From Campylobacter sp. 19-13652 (GTDB lineage: Bacteria > Campylobacterota > Campylobacteria > Campylobacterales > Campylobacteraceae): DNA of 64,000 nucleotides. Position 1 is the stretch's first letter. Each line of letters begins with the position of its first letter. The translations under genes and the position numbers were made by a program. The stretch is from assembly GCF_019702925.1 (NCBI RefSeq), contig NZ_AP024713.1, positions 1,426,001 through 1,490,000 of the forward strand. Reading direction: 5' to 3'. Positions 1 to 9,553 of the stretch are shown one piece after another. The notes under the pieces were generated by a model. The model made no database searches, was not told where the DNA came from, and saw nothing but the letters and a program-made list of their open reading frames with translations.

Positions 1-1
1 A

Positions 2-1663
2 GCAAATAAAAGCGTAGAATTTGCAGGCTGGATGTGGGGTAGAAATGACGGTAAGACAAAGCTTTTTGAGCTACCGCAAGACCCAGATAGAATAAAGCAA
101 CTCTACTTAGAAAAAGGCTATTTAGACGCCACTGTATCAGCGCCGTATCTAAATGCGTACTTTGATAGCTATACAGCAAATTTAAGCTATTATATAACTG
201 AGGGCGAGCCGTATAAAATCTCAAGCATAAGCATAAGCGCGCCTGAGTTTTTAGAGCTAAATACGGAAAGCTTAATAAAAAATATGCGCTTAAGCGATGG
301 AGACACGATAAACGGACAAAAGGTTAGAAAGGATATGGACGACTTAGAAGAAGCCGTGGCAAACAGGGGCTACGCATACGTCCAAGTAACCCCAGAAACC
401 GATAAAGATACAGATAATCACACAGTAGGCATAAACTACGTAATAAACCCTGGCGAGCAAGTATATATAAGAAACGTTACCATATCAGGAAATGACCGCA
501 CAGCTGATCGTATCATACGCCGAGAAATGTACCTAACCGAGGGTGAGCTATATAATAGAACCGACCTAAAAGACTCAGAAGACGCACTAAAGCGTACGAG
601 CTATTTTGATGATGTACAGATAAAAGAAGAGCGTATAGACGCAAACCATATGGATTTGTTAGTAACGGTAAAAGAGGCTTCAACTGGCTCTATAAGTGGA
701 GGCATAGGCTACGGTAGCAGCGATGGATTGCTACTAAGCGCTAGCCTAGCTGATACAAACATAATGGGCTCTGGCATAAAAGGATCAATAAACGTAGACA
801 GGAGCGACAATGAGCTATCTGGGAGTATTTCACTAACAAACCCTAGAATCTTTGACTCAGAGTACAGCCTGGGTGGAAGCATATACGCTAACAAATATGA
901 CTGGAATAATTATAATGAAAACTCACAAGGCTTTAACATAACAGTCGGCAGGCAGCTTACTAGATACCTCTCTGCGTCCATTACATACTCACTAGAAAAA
1001 AGCCGCATAAGCGGGCTTAGCGAAGCACTAAAGGCAGTAGGATACAAAGAGGGGACAAATTTAAAAAGTGCGATAACACCAGCTATTAGCTTTAATAACA
1101 CAGATGATTACTACCTACCTAGACGTGGCGTTATAGCAGGAAGCGCACTTGAGTTTGCTGGGGTTGGCGGAGATGAGAAATTTATAAAATCTCGCAGCTA
1201 TTTTAACTACTATCTAGGACTTAAAGACTATATAGACTACGACCTAATCTTGCGGTATAAATCAAATTTTGCCAAAATCTGGAACCGCGGCTACATACCA
1301 ATAAACGAAAGGCTATATCTAGGTGGCATATCATCGGTGCGCGGATATGAGAGCAGGAGCATCTCGCAAAAGCTACAATACGGCGGCAAATGGTACGAAA
1401 CTGGGGGAGAGATTTCGTTTAATAATAGCTTTGAGCTAAGCTTTCCGATGATAGACCGTATCAAAATGCGTGGCGTGCTATTTTATGATTATGGCATGAT
1501 AGGAAACAGCAGTCTAAACGAAATAAAACGCTCCTCAACTGGCGTGGGAGTGGAGTGGGTAACACCAATAGGTCCGCTTCAGCTAATCTTTGCCAAAGCG
1601 CTAAATCCATCTAGCAACGACGACACAAGCACGTTTGAGTTTAGCATCGGTAGAAGATTTTAA
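2..1663 (+). CDS. bamA: BamA outer-membrane assembly factor, 5' end outside window
   Basis: The frame is open from base 2, so the start lies upstream. The visible part of about 553 residues holds the last POTRA domains followed by an Omp85-type 16-strand barrel. The GGISSVRGYESRS segment is the conserved VRGF/Y motif of barrel loop 6, and the protein ends in Phe (SIGRRF), the usual C-terminal signal of barrel proteins. BamA is the essential outer-membrane insertase that folds barrel proteins arriving from the periplasm. A hairpin follows the stop codon directly. In C. jejuni the homologue lies near the same dksA-rlmH-accD genes found here at 6.3-8 kb, but here an AT-rich gene pair separates them. 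Confidence 0.95.
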   Translation, partial: ANKSVEFAGWMWGRNDGKTKLFELPQDPDRIKQLYLEKGYLDATVSAPYLNAYFDSYTANLSYYITEGEPYKISSISISAPEFLELNTESLIKNMRLSDGDTINGQKVRKDMDDLEEAVANRGYAYVQVTPETDKDTDNHTVGINYVINPGEQVYIRNVTISGNDRTADRIIRREMYLTEGELYNRTDLKDSEDALKRTSYFDDVQIKEERIDANHMDLLVTVKEASTGSISGGIGYGSSDGLLLSASLADTNIMGSGIKGSINVDRSDNELSGSISLTNPRIFDSEYSLGGSIYANKYDWNNYNENSQGFNITVGRQLTRYLSASITYSLEKSRISGLSEALKAVGYKEGTNLKSAITPAISFNNTDDYYLPRRGVIAGSALEFAGVGGDEKFIKSRSYFNYYLGLKDYIDYDLILRYKSNFAKIWNRGYIPINERLYLGGISSVRGYESRSISQKLQYGGKWYETGGEISFNNSFELSFPMIDRIKMRGVLFYDYGMIGNSSLNEIKRSSTGVGVEWVTPIGPLQLIFAKALNPSSNDDTSTFEFSIGRRF

Positions 1664-1690
1664 AGCGCAAAAATGCGCTTTAAAAATTTA
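1662..1690 (+). terminator. Terminator after bamA
   Basis: An 8-bp perfect stem AAAGCGCA / TGCGCTTT (1662-1669 with 1674-1681, loop AAAA) begins inside the bamA stop codon and is followed by an A/T-rich tail with a T5 run. Confidence 0.7.
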
Positions 1691-1866
1691 TTTTTAAGTA
1701 AATACAAAGTAAAATTTCTATCTAAAGCCTTAACCAATTCAAAATAAAAATAATATCAACATATTATTTTTAAAAGATTCATAAAACAACAATAAAACTG
1801 TTAATATTTACCTTGCGTTTTTTTTTGTAAAATATTTATCTATGCATTAAATTTAAGGAGTAACAT

Positions 1867-2400
1867 ATGAGTGTAAATATAACAGCACTCGGATTGGCAA
1901 ATGTGGCTGTTTTCAAGCCTATTATAGAAAGAGCTGGAAAACTTAATGAGGCAAGAGCTGAAGCTTCTACATTATTTGATACAGTGATATCTGATAAGAA
2001 TGCAGAAGATGGAGAGCTATATTTATTTAGTGGCTTTATTAATTTTGATGAAGTTAAAGGTAAAACAGAAAAAGAAGCAATTAATATGTACCCAAAAGAA
2101 TCAGCATTTGCCTATTCTATAGACCTTGCTTATGAAATGTTAGCAGGTCCAAATTCTAATAAAACTTCAAAAGAGCTATATGCTTTAATAGAAGAAGAAA
2201 CAGGTATACATATAACAGTGCCGACGCTACCAGAATTTTATAAAGAAATAAATGTTGCAAACTTTATATATAAAACAGCTACAGGAGAGCTTCCTAATAA
2301 AGAAGTTGTAGAAGGTTATGCTAATAAATTTGGTATAAATGGTGATAGTCAATACAGTGATTTTATTGAAAGTGATAACTTGGATAGAATTTTGAAATGA
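1867..2400 (+). CDS. Hypothetical protein, possible first half of a DUF4214-type surface protein
   Basis: This 177-residue acidic protein has a strong AAGGAG site eight bases before its ATG. I do not recognise a catalytic domain. The C-terminal part (VANFIYKTATGELPNKEVVEGYANKFG) resembles helical segments of DUF4214 and S-layer-RTX-type proteins of campylobacters, but this is a weak visual match. There is no signal peptide, as is usual for type I secreted proteins of that group. It overlaps the next gene by four bases (ATGA), so the two are translationally coupled or are two halves of one frameshifted gene. Base composition is clearly more AT-rich than bamA or recO, suggesting recent acquisition. 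Confidence 0.6.
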   Translation: MSVNITALGLANVAVFKPIIERAGKLNEARAEASTLFDTVISDKNAEDGELYLFSGFINFDEVKGKTEKEAINMYPKESAFAYSIDLAYEMLAGPNSNKTSKELYALIEEETGIHITVPTLPEFYKEINVANFIYKTATGELPNKEVVEGYANKFGINGDSQYSDFIESDNLDRILK

Positions 2401-3731
2401 TAAACTCTGCTCCTGAAGCAGGTAGTTCAACCACCACCCTCCCAGAACTACCAACACAAGAATTTACTCCATTAGATCAAACAGATGTATCAAAGTTATA
2501 TGTAGGCATATTTGGTAGAGCAAGTGAAGGAAGTGGCAATAAAGGATGGATAACATTCTCATCTGCTAATAAAGCAGATATGGCAAAAGTAGCTGATACT
2601 ATGTTAGAAACTGATGCAGCTAGAACATACTTTGGAAATACACTAAATGATAACTTTGAGATGATTAAGTTTTTCTATGAGAATGTATTTAATAAAACCT
2701 ACTCAGATGCTTCAAAAGGTATGGAACTTGACAAAGATGGTATAGATGCTTGGGTTAATGAATTAAATAATGGAAAAAGCAAAGGTCATGTAATATCTGA
2801 GATATTAAAGACTGCTAGTTTGCCAGAACTAGCTCATCTAGATGCAGCTAAGTTATTTAATAATAAAGTGGTCCTTTCAAATAAAATAGCTGATAGTGTT
2901 GAAAGTGCTGATGTAAATAACCTTACTCCATTTGTAAATATTCTAAAGAGTGTACAGCCAGATACAAATGCAAGTGATATAAGTCAATTAATTAGTAATA
3001 TGGGGTTAGTAGAAATAGTCAATGATAACACAGCTGATAAATATACTATAGATAGTGATGGCATAATGGTAATAGACAAAGATGCTACTGGTATTATAGA
3101 TATTGACTTTATACCTAAGGGGATAAGGGTTGAAGATTTTCAACTTGATAAAAACGGCTATTCAAATGGTGCAGCATCCGTACCATCGTTTTTATTAAAA
3201 TATGTAGAAGAGTTACCTGACGGAAGCTCATATAAAGAAGCTGAAGATATGTTAATAAATATAATCAAGCCAAAAAAGGATGGAGCATATTTTAGTACTG
3301 ACGAATATGAACTTAAATCAGAACTTGATTTTAATAATAGCGCAATAGGAGAATACTGGATGTTGAGCAATATTCCATATAATCCTTTAAATCAAGTTAA
3401 AAAACTTATTCAAGAAGTAAATATCGAAAACAAAACTGTACCTTTTCCAGCTATAGTTGCAGCAAACGTAATTTATATAGAAAAAGATGGGTTAATTGAT
3501 AATAGAGGAGTAGGCTTTACAGATGGTGATATAGCAATTAAACTTGGCCACGGAATAGTTTTAAATCCAAACACTGCTGGTACTTTGATAGATAAATCCA
3601 ATATTATTAATTATGTTTCAACTAGCGATTATATTTCAAATCAACAATATCTTGAAACAAAAGTGAAAGATAATGTAATACAACTAGATAACCTAAAGTA
3701 TCTAGATGAATTAAATCCTATTCACCCATAA
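2397..3731 (+). CDS. DUF4214 domain protein, probable surface or secreted protein
   Basis: A 444-residue acidic protein. The N-terminus carries the DUF4214 signature: KLYVGIFGRASEGSGNKGW near residues 34-52, then GIDAWVNELNNGKSKGHV near 115-132, then a FNNKV motif. DUF4214 occurs in large secreted or S-layer proteins of Campylobacter and cyanobacteria and its role is unknown. The remaining two thirds shows no motif I recognise. There is no signal peptide and no glycine-rich RTX repeats. No Shine-Dalgarno precedes the ATG, so translation probably depends on reinitiation after the overlapping upstream gene. Low GC sets both genes apart from their neighbours. Confidence 0.65.
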   Translation: MINSAPEAGSSTTTLPELPTQEFTPLDQTDVSKLYVGIFGRASEGSGNKGWITFSSANKADMAKVADTMLETDAARTYFGNTLNDNFEMIKFFYENVFNKTYSDASKGMELDKDGIDAWVNELNNGKSKGHVISEILKTASLPELAHLDAAKLFNNKVVLSNKIADSVESADVNNLTPFVNILKSVQPDTNASDISQLISNMGLVEIVNDNTADKYTIDSDGIMVIDKDATGIIDIDFIPKGIRVEDFQLDKNGYSNGAASVPSFLLKYVEELPDGSSYKEAEDMLINIIKPKKDGAYFSTDEYELKSELDFNNSAIGEYWMLSNIPYNPLNQVKKLIQEVNIENKTVPFPAIVAANVIYIEKDGLIDNRGVGFTDGDIAIKLGHGIVLNPNTAGTLIDKSNIINYVSTSDYISNQQYLETKVKDNVIQLDNLKYLDELNPIHP

Positions 3732-3740
3732 GTTTAATAC

Positions 3741-3780
3741 ACTCAAAGGTTAAGGTAAAAAACTCAAAGCCTTTGAGAGT
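3741..3780. terminator. Bidirectional terminator between the DUF4214 pair and recO
   Basis: ACTCAAAGG (3741-3749) can pair with CCTTTGAG(A)GT (3770-3780), and a shorter hairpin CTCAAAG-C-CTTTGAG sits at 3763-3777. It lies between two converging genes. Confidence 0.5.
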
Positions 3781-4394
3781 TAAATCCCCAGCATTAGAAT
3801 TTGATAGAGCCTATTTATACTATCATCATCAAAATGGGCGCTTGAGTGGGTCTCGTAAAGCTTTAAAAGAGCGGTCTTATCAAAGCCAGCAGAGCTTAAA
3901 CAGTGCGTATGAGCTGGCAAAAATCCCCTAGCAAGCGCTACATCATCATCAATAGGCTCATCGCAAATAAAGCACTCACATTCGCTATGTAGCCTGCCTT
4001 CATGCTCTAAAATTCGCACGTAGCTTTCGATTAAAAGGCGCTTTGGATTTTGCCGATGAAACCTACTAGCGCAAAGATCAAGCTCGTTAAAATATATCTC
4101 ATCAACCTCATCAACTCCCCGCAAATGCTCAAAAAGCAGTCTCATAAACTGCTGCCAAAGCAGGAGCCGCTCCCTATCACGCAACCAGCTAAAGCCAAGA
4201 TGCAGCACGCTTCTGAGATGTGGGATAAATTTAGCATTTTCCACAAGCTCAAAATCTATCTTAAAGCCTAAAAGTACGCTAGAATGGCGTGCGCCGTAGA
4301 AACGATAGGTCTTATACAGGGCTTCTTTTGTGAGTATATGGGCTATTATATCCTCGTCTTTTACGCGATGAGAATGCAAAATAAAGCCCTGCAC
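3780..4394 (-). CDS. recO: DNA repair protein RecO
   Basis: 204 residues, the short form usual for Campylobacter. RecO binds single-stranded DNA and loads RecA with RecR in the RecF-type pathway. The N-terminal OB-fold region (MQGFILHSHRVKDEDIIAHI) and the later cysteine cluster (CECFICDEP ... THC) match the family. The start is GTG, whose G is also the last base of the upstream dus stop codon (TAGTG), so it is the last gene of the accD operon. The nearest GAGGAG lies about 13 bases upstream, a longer spacing than usual, so coupling to dus is likely. Confidence 0.85.
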   Translation of the reverse strand: MQGFILHSHRVKDEDIIAHILTKEALYKTYRFYGARHSSVLLGFKIDFELVENAKFIPHLRSVLHLGFSWLRDRERLLLWQQFMRLLFEHLRGVDEVDEIYFNELDLCASRFHRQNPKRLLIESYVRILEHEGRLHSECECFICDEPIDDDVALARGFLPAHTHCLSSAGFDKTALLKLYETHSSAHFDDDSINRLYQILMLGI

Positions 4395-5314
4395 TAGGCA
4401 AAAAACTCCTCTATCTTAGTTCTAAAAATCGCAGCATCGTCTATGCGGTTTATCTCATCACGAAATGCGCTAGCTTCAGCCATACCCTTGCTATACTGGT
4501 GCAAGTGCTTTCTAAAAATTCCCACGCCAAAGCTTCCATACCTTTCAAGCATAGCGTCAAAATGCGCCAGTACTATTTCACGCCGCAGCTCATCGCTCAC
4601 GCTTTTTCCGCCTTTTATCTCGCTAAATATCCAGGGTCTACCTATGCTCGCTCTACCTATCATAAGCCCATCGCAACCTGTAAAATCTAGCACCTCTTTG
4701 GCATTTTTATCATCTATATCGCCGTTTGCTACGACTGGGATTTTAACAGCTTGCTTTGCCCTAGCTATGGCTTCGTAGTCCACCTGCGCACTATATCCGC
4801 CAGCCCTAGTGCGCCCGTGTATGGTGATATAATCAGCCCCAGCTTCCTCGCAGGCGATGGCTATTTTATCAGGAATTTTCTCATCAAATCCAAGACGCAT
4901 TTTAACGCTAGTTAGCTTTTTGTTTGAGACGCTTTTTATGGTTTTTACTATGCGTGAAAGCTGGGAGAGATCCTTTAAAAGCGCAGAGCCTGAGCATTGC
5001 TTTACCACCTTCGGCACTGGGCAGCCACAATTTAAGTCTATGCCATCTATACCATCAAGCTCGTTTAGGATTAAAACCGCTTTTTTTATATTTTCCGTAT
5101 CACTGCCTGCGATTTGGACAATGTAGGGGTTTTCGTCTTTAGCTTTTTGCGCTAGGGCTAGTGATTTTTTACCCTCATAAACTAGCGCATTAGCACTTAT
5201 CATCTCACTAACTGTTACATCAGCCCCAAATCGGCGCACTACAGAGCGAAGCGGTATGTCAGAAAAGCCTGCAAGTGGCGCTAGAAACAGTGGCTTTTTG
5301 CTAAAGTCTATCAT
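4394..5314 (-). CDS. tRNA-dihydrouridine synthase
   Basis: A 306-residue FMN-dependent TIM-barrel enzyme that reduces uridine to dihydrouridine in tRNA. The PLAGFSDIPLRSVVRRFGAD start, the NCGCPVPKV segment with the catalytic cysteine, the KMRLGFDE lysine region, HGRTRAGGYS and GLMIGRASIGRPWIF are all typical of the DusB-like branch. It overlaps the upstream membrane protein gene by ATGA and touches recO by one base, so the genes are cotranscribed. Matches C. jejuni Cj0123c by position and sequence as I remember it. Confidence 0.93.
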   Translation of the reverse strand: MIDFSKKPLFLAPLAGFSDIPLRSVVRRFGADVTVSEMISANALVYEGKKSLALAQKAKDENPYIVQIAGSDTENIKKAVLILNELDGIDGIDLNCGCPVPKVVKQCSGSALLKDLSQLSRIVKTIKSVSNKKLTSVKMRLGFDEKIPDKIAIACEEAGADYITIHGRTRAGGYSAQVDYEAIARAKQAVKIPVVANGDIDDKNAKEVLDFTGCDGLMIGRASIGRPWIFSEIKGGKSVSDELRREIVLAHFDAMLERYGSFGVGIFRKHLHQYSKGMAEASAFRDEINRIDDAAIFRTKIEEFFA

Positions 5315-6315
5315 TTAAAAAACAGACAGGTTGGGACTATTTTTGAGTTATCACGCAAAAATAAAAGCGCTTTAAACTCACTAAATTCATCGCTTGCACT
5401 GTTTTGCAGTATCTCTCTAGCCTCATCAATCATACTAAGCTCAAAAAGCACATAAAGATACGCACTATCAGCCTGAGTGTGTGCCGCGCGAAGCTTTGCA
5501 AAAATATTTAAATACGCGTCTGGCTCGAGACTTTGGCCGAGCATAGAGGCAAGCTTAATAAATTGTGCCTGACTAAATCTATCATCATTGATAAGCTCAA
5601 ACACCTCATCTGCGCTTAAAGTGATATTTTTATCCACAAAACGCTTAATTATAGCAAGCTCATCATCTGTGCTTCTTAAATTTAGCGAGTATCTTTTAAT
5701 ATTTGCATAATCGCCCTCTAAAATCAGCTTTTTGTATGCAGCCTCACTCACGCACGCTGGATAGGTATCTTTATTTTTTAGCACTTCTAGGTAGTGTTCT
5801 TTTAGCTTTTCTACCTTATTTATCTCATTTTTTAAATTTAAAGGATTTTCCTTTGTTAGTCTAAAGCGTTTTAAATCGGCAACTTCTCCGCTATTTACTC
5901 GCTCTACAGTAGACGCAATCTCTAAAAGCTCGTCATCTTTTATGGCAGCTTTTAATTCGTCTTTATAAGGTGATAAATAGTCAGTTACGCTTGCAGCAAG
6001 ATCAAAATTATCTGTATGAAATTTCTTGCTAAATGGGTTTGCCAAAAGTACAGATTTAGCCAAATCTTTATAAATTTGTCCATCTTTTTTAATTGCTCTT
6101 TTAAATTTATACACTAAAAAGCTATAATATACCATATGAGCTAGAGCAAAAAGTCCTAAAATTCCAACCACTATCGCAACCCAAATCGCAACAGGTAGAG
6201 TGAATGAATATCCAAGCGCCCCTACCGTAGCGTCATTAGGAAAAAGCGAGTAAACCACCAAAGCAACAGCCGCTGTATACACCACAGCGTAAATCAAAAA
6301 TCGACGAGAATTCAT
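5311..6315 (-). CDS. Conserved membrane protein of the dus-dksA operon
   Basis: A 334-residue protein with two membrane helices near the N-terminus (about residues 7-25 and 40-68), then a long soluble helical domain rich in charged residues. The function is unknown; it corresponds to C. jejuni Cj0124c by position. A strong AGGAGGGA site precedes the ATG. The helix-turn-helix-like repeats of the soluble part suggest a TPR-like solenoid, but no repeat consensus is clear enough to call. Confidence 0.8.
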   Translation of the reverse strand: MNSRRFLIYAVVYTAAVALVVYSLFPNDATVGALGYSFTLPVAIWVAIVVGILGLFALAHMVYYSFLVYKFKRAIKKDGQIYKDLAKSVLLANPFSKKFHTDNFDLAASVTDYLSPYKDELKAAIKDDELLEIASTVERVNSGEVADLKRFRLTKENPLNLKNEINKVEKLKEHYLEVLKNKDTYPACVSEAAYKKLILEGDYANIKRYSLNLRSTDDELAIIKRFVDKNITLSADEVFELINDDRFSQAQFIKLASMLGQSLEPDAYLNIFAKLRAAHTQADSAYLYVLFELSMIDEAREILQNSASDEFSEFKALLFLRDNSKIVPTCLFFK

Positions 6316-6327
6316 ACCTAGTCCCTC

Positions 6328-6684
6328 CTAAAATTTGGTTGTCTTTTCAACTATCTCACGGCATAGTATGCAGTATCTAGCATGAGGTTTTACCTTAAGT
6401 CTAGCCATATCTATCTCCTCCTCACACATCTCGCATATTCCGTATGTTTTATTAAAAATTTTACTCAAAGCACGGTCAATCTCGGCCAATTCGTACTTTT
6501 GCTGGTTTGAGATAGACTGCTCTATGAGCTGATCTGTGTTGATATTTGCTATGTCAATCTCATCTGTCGCGCCGCTGTCCCTTAATCCAGCACTTTCATT
6601 TTGCACCTCGCCTAGATTATACTCGATTTGAGCGCGCCTTTGTTCTAGTATGTTTTTAAATTTTTGCAGATCTTTTTCGTTCAT
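6328..6684 (-). CDS. dksA: DksA-type transcription factor
   Basis: 118 residues. DksA enters the RNA polymerase secondary channel and, with ppGpp, retunes transcription. The coiled-coil tip motif DxxDxA is present (DEIDIA), and the C4 zinc finger is complete: CEMC followed 17 residues later by CILC. It is shorter than E. coli DksA (151), as in other campylobacters. A GGAAGG site precedes the ATG. It sits between rlmH and a membrane protein gene in the conserved Cj0123c-0127c order. Confidence 0.92.
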   Translation of the reverse strand: MNEKDLQKFKNILEQRRAQIEYNLGEVQNESAGLRDSGATDEIDIANINTDQLIEQSISNQQKYELAEIDRALSKIFNKTYGICEMCEEEIDMARLKVKPHARYCILCREIVEKTTKF

Positions 6685-6692
6685 CTACCTTC

Positions 6693-7148
6693 CTATTTGT
6701 GATATGGATGCCCAGCATTTATAGCCAAAGCACGATAAATTTGCTCAAAAAGCACGAGCTTTGCGATCTTGTGGGCCATAGTTAGTGCACTAAGCGACAA
6801 GGTCACATCGCAGCTATTTTTAAACCCATCACTAAGCCCATAAGCCCCACCTATAAAAAAACCTATGCTCTGCTTTGCATCTAAAAGAGCGGCAAATTCC
6901 TCACTGCTAAGCATTTTCCCACGCTCATCAAGGGCTATATTAAAGCCTTTGCTAAGCTTTGGCAGGTAGACTTCGTCATAGCTTTTTAGTGCGCTTTGTC
7001 TGCTTTGGCTTTGTGCTTTTGCTATGCGGTCATTAAATATGACACACTCGCTTATTTTTGCATATCTTGCCGACATTTTCGCATACGAGGCTAGCTCGTT
7101 TTCATACTCGCTAGCGCCTTTTTGTATGCTATGCACTACGATTTGCAT
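6693..7148 (-). CDS. rlmH: 23S rRNA pseudouridine1915 N3-methyltransferase RlmH
   Basis: 151 residues. This SPOUT-class methyltransferase modifies position 1915 of 23S rRNA on the assembled ribosome. The GGAYGLSDG motif, the [20 protein letters not shown] helix and the C-terminal GHPYHK are diagnostic. The ATG at 7146-7148 is preferred over an in-frame GTG one codon earlier, because the family starts M-x-I. The gene overlaps the end of accD by about 20 bases and has no good Shine-Dalgarno site, so it depends on coupling. Confidence 0.93.
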   Translation of the reverse strand: MQIVVHSIQKGASEYENELASYAKMSARYAKISECVIFNDRIAKAQSQSRQSALKSYDEVYLPKLSKGFNIALDERGKMLSSEEFAALLDAKQSIGFFIGGAYGLSDGFKNSCDVTLSLSALTMAHKIAKLVLFEQIYRALAINAGHPYHK

Positions 7149-7980
7149 CACAGAGTAAGCCTATCATATCTGATATGAATTTTTTATGCTCATTTCGTGG
7201 TATAATCGCGTCTATTAGCCCATGCTCTAATAAAAACTCAGATCTTTGAAAGCCCTCTGGCAAATCAGCACCTATAGTCTGCTTTATCACACGCTCACCC
7301 GCAAAGCCTATTAGTGCGCCAGGTTCTGCCATTATAATATCCCCAAGCCACGCAAAGCTAGCCGACACGCCGCCCATAGTCGGGTCTGTCATTATCGAGA
7401 TAAATGGCAATTTTGCGTCTGATAGCAGCTTTAGTGCAGCACTTGTTTTACTCATTTGCATGAGAGAGAAAGTGCTTTCTTGCATACGCGCGCCACCACT
7501 TGCGCTTACTATGACTAGAGGCTGGCGTTTGTCGATTGCGCGGCGTACTGCTCGCAGGATTTTCTCACCCTCAACAGAAGCAAGTGAGCCACCCATAAAT
7601 CCAAAATCAAACACAACAAGCTGAAGCGCCTTGCCCTCGCAAGTACCCTCTCCAGCTATGACTGAGCTTGCTCTGCCAGTTTTCTCCTCGCCTTCAGATA
7701 TACGCTTTTTGTATGATTTTTTATCTACAAATTTAAGCGGATCTATAGGTCTAAGCCCACCGTCATACTCTACAAAGCTACCCTCATCGCAAATTAACCT
7801 TATGCGCTCACTGGGGCTTAGCCTCATGTGGTGTCCGCATTTTGGGCAGACGTTAAAGTTGCTTGCTGTTTCTTTATAATACATAAGAGAGCCGCATTTA
7901 TCGCACTTTACCCAGTGAGATGGGGCTTCAGAACGAGCAGGCTGGGTCTTTCTAATCTTAAAAATATCGGTAAAACTCAT
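7129..7980 (-). CDS. accD: Acetyl-CoA carboxylase carboxyltransferase beta subunit
   Basis: 283 residues. Together with AccA it transfers carboxyl from biotin to acetyl-CoA, the first step of fatty acid synthesis. The N-terminal zinc finger (CDKC ... CPKC, residues about 24-45) and the crotonase-like core ([24 protein letters not shown]) are intact. The ATG at 7978-7980 fits the AAGGG site better than the GTG before it. It is the first gene of the leftward six-gene operon, with a TATAAT box about 28 bases upstream of its start. Confidence 0.95.
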   Translation of the reverse strand: MSFTDIFKIRKTQPARSEAPSHWVKCDKCGSLMYYKETASNFNVCPKCGHHMRLSPSERIRLICDEGSFVEYDGGLRPIDPLKFVDKKSYKKRISEGEEKTGRASSVIAGEGTCEGKALQLVVFDFGFMGGSLASVEGEKILRAVRRAIDKRQPLVIVSASGGARMQESTFSLMQMSKTSAALKLLSDAKLPFISIMTDPTMGGVSASFAWLGDIIMAEPGALIGFAGERVIKQTIGADLPEGFQRSEFLLEHGLIDAIIPRNEHKKFISDMIGLLCDANRSA

Positions 7981-8007
7981 CACATTTCCCTTATAAATTC
8001 GGCTCTA

Positions 8008-8013
8008 ATTATA
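8008..8013 (-). promoter_or_regulatory. -10 box of the accD operon
   Basis: On the minus strand the hexamer reads TATAAT and lies 28 bases before the accD ATG. It sits 23 bases beyond the 3' end of the ruined methyltransferase gene, so the operon has its own promoter. Confidence 0.6.
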
Positions 8014-8035
8014 CCTATTTTTTGCTTGAGTTTGC

Positions 8036-9448
8036 TTAGGAGGGGCTAAAATACTCAAAAAAGTGCATCTGAGTTAATAAATTTTCTAAATCATCTATGT
8101 AAATTTTAATCAACTCATCGTCTTTTTTGCGTGCGTCCGCTCCCGTGCGTGCGTCTAATCTAAACTTGCCAGCTTTTATCTGCTTTTTTAGGTATTTTGC
8201 TATGTCTGCTTTGCTATTTATGCCGTCAAATTTCATAGCCACGAAAGCTTCGGCTGGGACGATAGGATGATTTTGCCCAAACTCATCAGCAAAGCCAATA
8301 ACTGGCTCTTTCGTATTTGCAAAATAGCTAAGATATGGCAAAATAGCTGGCTTTAGGCGACTAAATTTAGGCTTATAAGTTATCTTTTCATATTTTTTCA
8401 CGCTCACCGTAGACCCAAGCCCAGTCAAACCCAAAACCTGTACCATGCCAGCATATGCGCTAAGTCTAACCTCGCCCTGCACGACTCTAACAAGCTCGGC
8501 TAAGCTTATGCTGGCTGGATACATTTTATTAAACACTTCATAAAGCCAGTTGTATTGCTCGTTCATACGTTTTCCAGCTTTAGTAAAATATGCGTCATCT
8601 TTTTTAATAAAACTAGCCATTAGATGAAGCTTTGCTAGCGCAGAAGCGCCTATTTCATCACTGCCTAGACTTGCTTTTGTGCTTTTATGAGTTACTATGC
8701 TCTGCCTAAAAATTCTGCCTAAAAACATATCCATCCAAAACTCAGATTCAATGTGACTATCAAAGTTTTCTTTGATAAATTTATCAGCTTCATTAAAACC
8801 TAAATCAAATGCGACTATATCACTAAAATTATATTCACCCAAATAAGCCAACTCGCTACTATCTAGCATAGAGACAAAATCATCAAAGTATAAAGACTCG
8901 TTAAAGCTCTCTAAAAATTCGTGCGTAAGATAATAATCAGGCATTTCTAAAACCATCTCTATATGAAGCTTTAAGCTGGCATATGCACGCAGATCGTAAC
9001 TATATTGATCCATTTGTTCAGTATAAGTAATAAATTTATAATAAATTTTCAAAGCCTCCCGCACAAACTCCATATTTTGGCTTTTCTCCCACGCTTTTAG
9101 CATTATTTTTCTTATTATGTCTTTGACTTTCCAGCCTGGATAGACGTTGTATGAGATGTAGGCGACGCCGTTTGGGTTTAGGTGATTTGAGATTACAGAA
9201 AGTATGGCGTTTTGGAAAAACTTTGGCACCCAACTAAATACGCCGTGGCAGATGATGTAATCATATATGGATTATGCAGGGCAAATGGGATTAAATTCCC
9301 GCCAAAGCTACAGCCGATTTCTAGGATTTTAGAATGTGTTGTAGGGGGGGGGGTAGAATGCCAAAAAGCGTCGCACAAGCTTCTAAAAGCAGAGGATTTG
9401 ACGCTCTAAAGGAATAGGATTTATAAGGCACTTCATCATAAATGTTTT
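8036..9448 (-). pseudogene. SAM methyltransferase with regulatory domain, inactivated, with poly-C tract
   Basis: The intact family has an N-terminal SAM-binding domain followed by a methyltransferase regulatory domain. The minus strand encodes, in order: YDEVPYKSYSFRASNPLLLE and ATLFGILP; a run of ten C; then, in another frame, SKILEIGCSFGGNLIPFALHNP (motif I); then, in a third frame, YDYIICHGVFSWVPKFF, which continues to the end of the regulatory domain at 8036. The block between motif I and the ICHGVFSW segment, about 40 residues including the SAM-binding acidic residue, is missing. Eight or eleven C would restore the first frame. No start codon is evident upstream of YDEVP: a TAA lies three codons before. 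The gene is therefore a pseudogene with at least two independent lesions. Confidence 0.75.
9344..9353 (-). repeat. Poly-G/C tract of 10 in the methyltransferase pseudogene
   Basis: Ten G on the plus strand (ten C in the coding sense), 29 codons into the visible reading frame. Tracts of this length are classic slip-strand contingency loci in Campylobacter. At ten C the two flanking frames do not join. Confidence 0.85.
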
Positions 9449-9477
9449 ATGTTTTAACTATTTTTGGAATTTGCTAA

Positions 9478-9483
9478 ATTATA
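9478..9483 (-). promoter_or_regulatory. -10 box of the methyltransferase remnant
   Basis: On the minus strand this hexamer is TATAAT, about 30 bases before the first recognisable codons of the degraded methyltransferase. It overlaps the spacer upstream of polA. Confidence 0.45.
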
Positions 9484-9553
9484 GCCAAATTTAATCTGCA
9501 TTTAATAAATTCTGCATAGAATTTTCAAATTCACACAAAAACAAAGGCGACTT

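Noticed and set aside
9036-9233. Short leftward open frame overlapping the methyltransferase remnant
   Set aside because: It is an off-frame reading of the regulatory-domain sequence.
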